Assembly (NCBI GenBank): GCA_021713295.1
Contig: JAKJJU010000015.1
Coordinates: 1 to 64,000, forward strand
Origin: Thiotrichales bacterium 19S3-11
Lineage (GTDB): Bacteria; Pseudomonadota; Gammaproteobacteria; Francisellales; Francisellaceae
Direction of reading: 5' to 3'
Length of the DNA: 64,000 nucleotides
The notes below the pieces were generated by a model. The model was not told where the DNA came from. It did no database searches and worked only from the letters and a program-made list of their open reading frames with translations. This document shows, piece by piece, positions 59,335-64,000 of the stretch. Within the stretch, counting starts at the first letter, position 1; each line of letters starts with the position of its first letter. The position numbers and the translations under genes were made by a program.

Positions 59335-60267
59335 TTAACTGACTTCACAAATCATACAGCGAACGCTGCCACCACCATAAGTTTCGATAGTAGAAATGTC
59401 ACTGTAGATAATATCCCCATAGCGAGATAATTTTTCTTTTTGTAGTGTATCAAATGCATTATAAGCCGTTTTGCTCATAACAATGACAGGTTGATGGTCA
59501 GTTGTGATAAGCTGGATAATATTAGCGCAGAAATGTTGCATTTGCTTAAGAGAAATATCAATAATTTCTTTATGGTCATTAGATAAGCTATCAAGTAGCT
59601 TATTTTTTTGAGTTACATCATTAATACTATCTGTGCAGATGACTGCAAAAAAATCCCCAATAGCCATCATAACATTTGTATGATAAATAGGAACTTGATT
59701 GTTATCATGTGAATGAAAACTGATTCCTGTGTAATTTAGAATCTTACAAACTTGATGAAATAATGCTCTGTCAGTTCGTTCACTTAAAGATGCGTATGCT
59801 TTATGATTATAATGGTCAAAGACAATGCTGCCAGTGCCTTCTAAATAACGACCATTTGCTTCTTCATGTGATAGATCAATGACTTGGTTGAGTTTAAAAT
59901 CATTACTTTTAGCAATTTGATGAATAAAATTTAAAGATCTTTCCCGCCGTCTGTTTTCAGCTTGCATTGGATATAAAAGCACTTTGCCATTCTCATGGAA
60001 TGATACCCAGTTATTTGGGAAAATTGCATCAGGTGTATCACGTTCAATTAAATCCTTTTCAACATGAACATTAATACCATAGGCTGTTAATGTTTGTGTG
60101 AGCATTTTAAATTCATTTAACGCTGACTGATTAAGATTATTAGTTAAATGAGTAGTTTGAGTTTGAAATGCATTTGTTGTTAAGGTTTCTTCATTACAGC
60201 GAAACGATGTTGGTTCAACCATAAATATAAGACTTTTTGCTTTTTGCGCTTTTTGTATCTGATCCAT
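59335..60267 (-). CDS. CtlX-type arginine-deiminase-related hydrolase
   Basis: Guanidino-group-modifying fold, about 310 aa from the ATG at 60267; two other in-frame ATGs lie upstream, but this one has GGAAAC before it and suits the family length. Motifs: FMVEPTSFRCNEET at the start, PDAIFPNNWVSFHENGKVLLYPMQAENRRRERS, RYLEGTGSIVFD with the catalytic Glu/Asp, PIYHTNVMMAIG with the His, and the catalytic Cys in GGGSVRCMICEVS. CtlX enzymes hydrolyse citrulline or related ureido compounds; arginine or dimethylarginine is possible. Four bases after the DMT exporter, so perhaps exported product and enzyme are linked. Confidence 0.82.
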   Translation of the reverse strand: MDQIQKAQKAKSLIFMVEPTSFRCNEETLTTNAFQTQTTHLTNNLNQSALNEFKMLTQTLTAYGINVHVEKDLIERDTPDAIFPNNWVSFHENGKVLLYPMQAENRRRERSLNFIHQIAKSNDFKLNQVIDLSHEEANGRYLEGTGSIVFDHYNHKAYASLSERTDRALFHQVCKILNYTGISFHSHDNNQVPIYHTNVMMAIGDFFAVICTDSINDVTQKNKLLDSLSNDHKEIIDISLKQMQHFCANIIQLITTDHQPVIVMSKTAYNAFDTLQKEKLSRYGDIIYSDISTIETYGGGSVRCMICEVS

Positions 60268-60310
60268 TGAGTTAAGTTTCCATAAGCTAACCATGCTCAG
60301 TAGCATAGCA

Positions 60311-61249
60311 TTATTTTTTAGATAAGCGAAATTGACTAGGTTTGAATTTTTTTACTAATCCACCAAGGTTACTAAAGAAAATTGAGGCTAGAATCAGTAA
60401 CATGCCTATGATTTGTACAAGGCCAACAGACTCATCCAAGAAAATAACAGATAGAATAATTGCAAAAATAGGCATCAATGCAGTCATAATGCCTGCTGTT
60501 GCTCCATCAATATATTGACAGCCTTTAGCCCAGCCAATATAAAATAACCCAGAAGCCAAACCAACTAATAAGAGTAAAGATAAGTCTAAACCACCAATAT
60601 GTGTTGGAATAGTTGATGGGAAAAGTAAAACAAACGGCAGCATAAATAATGCATTGATGGCATTGATAATGCTCGATAATAATAAGACAGGTAAGCGAAT
60701 GGTTCTAATTTTGCTTAATACATAGTAGAGTGATTCAGGAATGATGGCGATTAATATTAAAATATCACCAAAAAAAGCATCCATTGAACCATTGATATTA
60801 ATTTTTGACCCATTGATTACAAATAAACCTATAGTGGCAAAGATAATACAAATAAGTTTATAGCGTGTAAGTACTTGTTTCAAAATGAAAATAGATAAAA
60901 ATGCTACCATGGCGGGAATAGCACTTGTGATAATTGCTGCATTATTTGCAGAAGTATAACGCATACCTAATAATAATAATAAATTAAAGAATGCACCGGC
61001 GCAGAGTGCTTGAAAAATTAATAATGCCCAATCACTACGTTTTAGTTGGGATACTTTCACATGTTCTGGGCGGTTTTTTTTGCCAACAACCAACCATGCA
61101 ATATATAAGATAACGGCAGCGATTAAAAATCGAGTTTCCATAAGGAAAAATACATTTAGATCAGAAACTAAATGTTTAGACCCAACGACATTTACGCTAG
61201 CTGAAAACTGGCATAAAATGATCATTAAATAGCCAAATAAACTCCCCAT
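60311..61249 (-). CDS. DMT-superfamily (EamA) transporter
   Basis: 312-aa exporter with ten hydrophobic helices and two EamA repeats: first LMETRFLIAAVILYIAWL, second GATAGIMTALMPIFAIILSVIFLDESVGLVQIIGMLLILASIFFSNLGG. The substrate cannot be read; relatives move amino acids, nucleosides or metabolites. The ATG at 61249 is chosen over a GTG nine bases upstream. Probably in one transcript with the CtlX-type hydrolase gene. Confidence 0.85.
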   Translation of the reverse strand: MGSLFGYLMIILCQFSASVNVVGSKHLVSDLNVFFLMETRFLIAAVILYIAWLVVGKKNRPEHVKVSQLKRSDWALLIFQALCAGAFFNLLLLLGMRYTSANNAAIITSAIPAMVAFLSIFILKQVLTRYKLICIIFATIGLFVINGSKININGSMDAFFGDILILIAIIPESLYYVLSKIRTIRLPVLLLSSIINAINALFMLPFVLLFPSTIPTHIGGLDLSLLLLVGLASGLFYIGWAKGCQYIDGATAGIMTALMPIFAIILSVIFLDESVGLVQIIGMLLILASIFFSNLGGLVKKFKPSQFRLSKK

Positions 61250-61275
61250 AGTACCCACTCAACTTTAGATTATCT

Positions 61276-61293
61276 ATTGTTATTGTTATTGTT
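61276..61293. repeat. Three tandem copies of ATTGTT
   Basis: Short hexamer repeat ATTGTT x3 in the 115-base gap upstream of the DMT gene. A possible phase-variable tract if copy number changes spacing of a promoter; nothing else supports this. Confidence 0.5.
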
Positions 61294-61373
61294 ATAGTTT
61301 AGATGATTATCATATATTGTTTTTCATTAATGTCAAAAATATTTTCATTATTTTCACCTTATTTGATATGTTT

Positions 61374-62459
61374 TCAAGTTGTTCTTTCGGTACTACCTGA
61401 TGACTTCGTTATAGTTTCATTTGTTTGTGATTCAGAGAATGTTTGTGATGCAACAAAACTGCAAAGAAATAGCTGATTTGGTTGCGATCTAGTGTTATTG
61501 CTGGATGATAAGTCAACATTCTTTAGTTTTAGTGTAGTTATGACTACCTTATGGTCGCTAATGGGGTGATTGTCGCTATCGCGCAATTCAATAACCTCCG
61601 AATTGACACTGTTATTTTCAAGGTTAGGGCCTTTAATACCAATATTATCCAAAGCACCAATATCATACTGACTTCTCGATTCCTTAAACTTTACTTCACC
61701 ATCTTTTGTTGTTTCATGGTATGTTAGTTCTGTTAGTTGTTGAAAACTAAATTCTAGCTTTTCTGTTAAATAAGTTTTACCGTTTGATATAGGGTCATAA
61801 ATATTGATTAAGTTGTTCTGAATTTTTTGCAAATCTTGATAATTTAAATTTCGATCATCTTTGAACCTATTGTCTAATCTTTCATTTAGGTCGCCTAAAA
61901 TAATATAATTAATTTGGCCTTTATAATTCTTTAGAAGTTTACTATCCTCATCTGGCATTAAAGCTTGAACTTCTTTTTCTCGCTCAGCTGAGCTTTTTGT
62001 ATCAAGATGAACCCCAATAAATATAACTATTTTATCACCAAACTTTAACACACAATTTTGGCCACCTTTATTAGGGGAGTTCCATGACCATTCACTATTA
62101 GCGCTCAGTATTTTTGCATTTTCTAAGTATTTCTTTTTGACAAATAGACCAAGACTAGTTCTTGATGGATTAAAAAGATTATTCAATGATAATTTGGTAC
62201 ATACCCTAAAATAGTCCTTGTGTAGTAGTACATATTGTTCATTTTTATCTTCTATCCCTTTATTTAGCCGTTTTATGACTCTTTCATGAACTTCTTCATT
62301 ATGTGTCCAAGTTGCCTTTGCTTCTTGTAGACTAATTGCAATAAGGTCAGCATTGGAATTTAATTGTTCAGATAATTGATCCATTGCTTCTGGCGGTGGA
62401 TTTGTATTAGCCATATTACCTGTTGCAATTGTCAAATTAATATCTTTAGTATCTGCCAT
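61374..62459 (-). CDS. EEP-fold phosphatase resembling inositol polyphosphate 5-phosphatases (copy A); effector candidate
   Basis: 361 aa, no signal peptide. Endonuclease/exonuclease/phosphatase-fold motifs in IPP5 order: N15 in TGNMAN (the usual TWN has Gly for Trp here), metal Glu46 in SLQEA, a NKGG loop, a VHLD block, D190 and N192 in GDLNER (IPP5: GDLNYR) and D302-H303 in SDHKVV (IPP5: SDHKPV). The WCDRIL block of true 5-phosphatases is replaced by QYDIGALDNIG. The C-terminus is Ser/Thr-rich (KSSGSTERTT). Tandem with copy B. A host phosphoinositide or nucleic acid substrate is inferred. SD AAAGGGGGGAGG, extreme. Confidence 0.72.
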   Translation of the reverse strand: MADTKDINLTIATGNMANTNPPPEAMDQLSEQLNSNADLIAISLQEAKATWTHNEEVHERVIKRLNKGIEDKNEQYVLLHKDYFRVCTKLSLNNLFNPSRTSLGLFVKKKYLENAKILSANSEWSWNSPNKGGQNCVLKFGDKIVIFIGVHLDTKSSAEREKEVQALMPDEDSKLLKNYKGQINYIILGDLNERLDNRFKDDRNLNYQDLQKIQNNLINIYDPISNGKTYLTEKLEFSFQQLTELTYHETTKDGEVKFKESRSQYDIGALDNIGIKGPNLENNSVNSEVIELRDSDNHPISDHKVVITTLKLKNVDLSSSNNTRSQPNQLFLCSFVASQTFSESQTNETITKSSGSTERTT

Positions 62460-62659
62460 ATATACCTCCCCCCTTTAATTAATGTAAATTAAATTTTAGA
62501 TGATTATTGTTGCACAAAATTTGCTAGAATACTTACGGTATCTTGTTTCATATGATGTTAAGAGTATTTTAATGATATTTAATAGTAAATTTAATTACTA
62601 TCAATTTATTTGTTACATATAAAAAGATAGCATGTAATAATCTATAAAGATTACCTAGT
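62460..62659 (-). promoter_or_regulatory. Promoter region of copy A, similar to that of copy B
   Basis: On the minus strand TAGCAAATTTTGTGCAACAAT (about 62504-62526) closely matches TAGCAAAATTTCTGCAATAAT upstream of copy B (about 63781-63802), in a 200-base AT-rich gap. The match suggests that promoter and gene were duplicated together or share a regulator. Confidence 0.45.
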
Positions 62660-63724
62660 TTAGCTAGTAGAACCAGATAGATTATCCATTTCAATGTATT
62701 CAGTTGATGCTGTAGTAGTTGTATAAAATGGTTGAAATATATTTCCTACAGTATACTTAGATGTCAATGTCACATCACTTAATACCATATCACAAAAGAC
62801 AGCATTATGATCACTAATAGCATGACCAGTACTATCTTTTGGTGTAATAACCACAGGTGAGGTTGGCGTAAGCGCTTTCTCTCTACAGCCAATATTATCT
62901 AGTGCACCAATATCAAGTTGACCTTGACGTTTGGGTTTATCTCGTAAGTTGCCATCAGTATCTACCTCAGCATAGGTATAGTGATCTGGTTGATGAAACT
63001 TAAATTTATGTTCGGTAGATAAGTAGGTTTCATTTCTTGAAATAGGGTCATATTCTTCAATCAGCTTTTTCTCATATTGCGATTGTTGTAGTTCACCTAA
63101 TAGCGTAGATGGTACATCATCTGAACGGTGAAATCCCGTTTCAAAGCGCTCATTTAAGTCTCCTAAGATAATAATATCATCAAATGACTCATCTTTAAAA
63201 TGATCCATTAGTATAGCAGTTTGTTGCTGTCTTTTTTCTTTGCTATATGAGTCAAGATGTACGCTAATAATACCAATTTTTTTGTCACCAATTTTGATTG
63301 AGGCAAAAAGACCACCTTTATTGCCTGAAGATTCACTACCAGCTGTTTCAATTGAAACATGTTTTAATAGACTTTTTTTAACTGCAATGACAAGATTTGT
63401 TTGTGCAATATTAAAATAATTGGAAATTTCAAAAGGTTTTGTCATAACTCTAAAACGATCATTATGCAGAATGACATATTCATTACTATCATCTTGAGCT
63501 TGATTTAATCTTTTTGTAATTCTTTGAGCTGCATTTTCTGATTTAGACCATGTTTCTTTTGCTTCTTGTAAGCTAAATACTAGTATATCTGGGTTAGTTT
63601 TTATTTGATTAGCTAGCTGAAGCATTACTTGTGGTGGTGGGTTTTGGTTAGCCATATTCCATGTCATTGCACTGATGTTTATATCTTTCAATACGCTATC
63701 TTCGTATGGTCCTTCATCATACAT
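62660..63724 (-). CDS. EEP-fold phosphatase resembling inositol polyphosphate 5-phosphatases (copy B); effector candidate
   Basis: 354 aa, no signal peptide. Same plan as copy A with the canonical TW22N23MAN, Glu54 in SLQEA, GNKGGLFASIKIGDKKIGIISVHLDS, GDLNERF and AISDHNAVF, so all metal and catalytic positions are kept. A QLDIGALDNIGCRE block again replaces the IPP5 WCDRIL. The acidic N-terminus (YDEGPYEDS) and the tail IEMDNLSGSTS differ from copy A. A deoxyribonuclease or sphingomyelinase role is possible for EEP folds, but GDLN plus NKGG plus SDH favours a 5-phosphatase-like enzyme. SD AAAGGGAGAGAG. Confidence 0.75.
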   Translation of the reverse strand: MYDEGPYEDSVLKDINISAMTWNMANQNPPPQVMLQLANQIKTNPDILVFSLQEAKETWSKSENAAQRITKRLNQAQDDSNEYVILHNDRFRVMTKPFEISNYFNIAQTNLVIAVKKSLLKHVSIETAGSESSGNKGGLFASIKIGDKKIGIISVHLDSYSKEKRQQQTAILMDHFKDESFDDIIILGDLNERFETGFHRSDDVPSTLLGELQQSQYEKKLIEEYDPISRNETYLSTEHKFKFHQPDHYTYAEVDTDGNLRDKPKRQGQLDIGALDNIGCREKALTPTSPVVITPKDSTGHAISDHNAVFCDMVLSDVTLTSKYTVGNIFQPFYTTTTASTEYIEMDNLSGSTS

Positions 63725-64000
63725 CTGTCTCTCTCCCTTTGAATATTTTTGTTTTTTTAAAAATTAATCTCTGGTTATTAATTATTGCAGAAATTTTGCT
63801 ATAAAATTTAAGTTAATTATTACAGAATATAAGCTAAGTAGTTTTATGATTTATCTGTAATTATCACAAAATGACTGATTATTGTTGTTTCGGTATTGGT
63901 GAGTGTGATGTTTTGCTGATTGATTATGTTACAACTTCATTGGGTTTTATCTGACTGTGTTTTGATAAAGCTAGATCGATTGTTGCAAATGGTTGTAGAA
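63725..64000. other. Right-edge region: promoter of copy B and a possible gene end
   Basis: Holds the copy-B promoter region (the TAGCAAA block). At the far right, 24 minus-strand codons are open from the edge to TAA at 63924-63926 (ending KPNEVVT), which might be the 3' end of a gene outside the window. No family was recognised. Confidence 0.25.

Overview
The window is AT-rich, gene-dense chromosomal DNA of a gammaproteobacterium. The run tig-clpP-clpX-lon-hupB-ppiD-miaA-hfq-hflX-hflK-hflC, the pxpB-pxpA-pxpC operon, a monomeric-type NADP isocitrate dehydrogenase and a periplasmic gamma-glutamyltranspeptidase recall Francisella and relatives. A complete dotA gene (Dot/Icm type IVB secretion), which Francisella lacks, points to a Piscirickettsia-, Fastidiosibacter- or Legionellales-like intracellular bacterium. 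The taxonomic placement is inference from gene content and order.

Layout. 1-1.15 kb: an IS630 transposase leaves the left edge next to an MFS exporter gene that has lost its first two membrane segments. 1.16-4.7 kb: a hypothetical protein, a secreted S1/P1 nuclease, a membrane acyltransferase and parvulin PpiC. 5.2-9.7 kb: a 1493-residue coiled-coil/pentapeptide protein with effector-like looks. 9.8-15.0 kb: housekeeping genes (yceF, hemolysin III family, murU-like, rdgC, ugd, rpe). 15.2-15.9 kb: a small protein-kinase-like gene whose product ends in a eukaryotic CaaX box and whose Shine-Dalgarno (SD) sequence is paired in the leader. 16.1-18.4 kb: 5-oxoprolinase operon. 18.4-19.6 kb: a long structured leader and a secreted Cys-rich protein. 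19.6-28.4 kb (minus strand): poxB, dotA, tusE-ubiD-rho, trxA. 28.6-44.0 kb (plus strand): ppx, a ClC channel, then the tig-to-hflC proteostasis block. 44.3-46.0 kb: a patatin-like phospholipase. 46-54.9 kb: small metabolic genes, a second ClC, monomeric icd, and a second Cys-rich secreted protein. 54.9-59.3 kb: ybeD-lipB-lipA and ggt. 59.3-63.7 kb: a CtlX-type hydrolase, a DMT exporter, and two tandem paralogues resembling inositol polyphosphate 5-phosphatases.

How it fits together. Ggt (glutathione cleavage), PxpABC (5-oxoproline to glutamate), the CtlX-type hydrolase and PoxB fit a cell that feeds on host-derived amino acids and peptides. DotA implies a Dot/Icm machine. The prenylation-motif kinase, the patatin, the paired 5-phosphatase-like proteins and the giant coiled-coil protein are the natural substrate candidates; they stand as isolated genes behind AT-rich leaders, several with very purine-rich SD sequences. 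The most unusual material is regulatory: two leaders with anti-SD complementarity (15.1 kb, 18.5 kb), the second also holding two hairpins that display CsrA-type GGA loops, and a short in-frame leader ORF with its own strong SD directly before dotA. No rRNA, tRNA or CRISPR array was seen.
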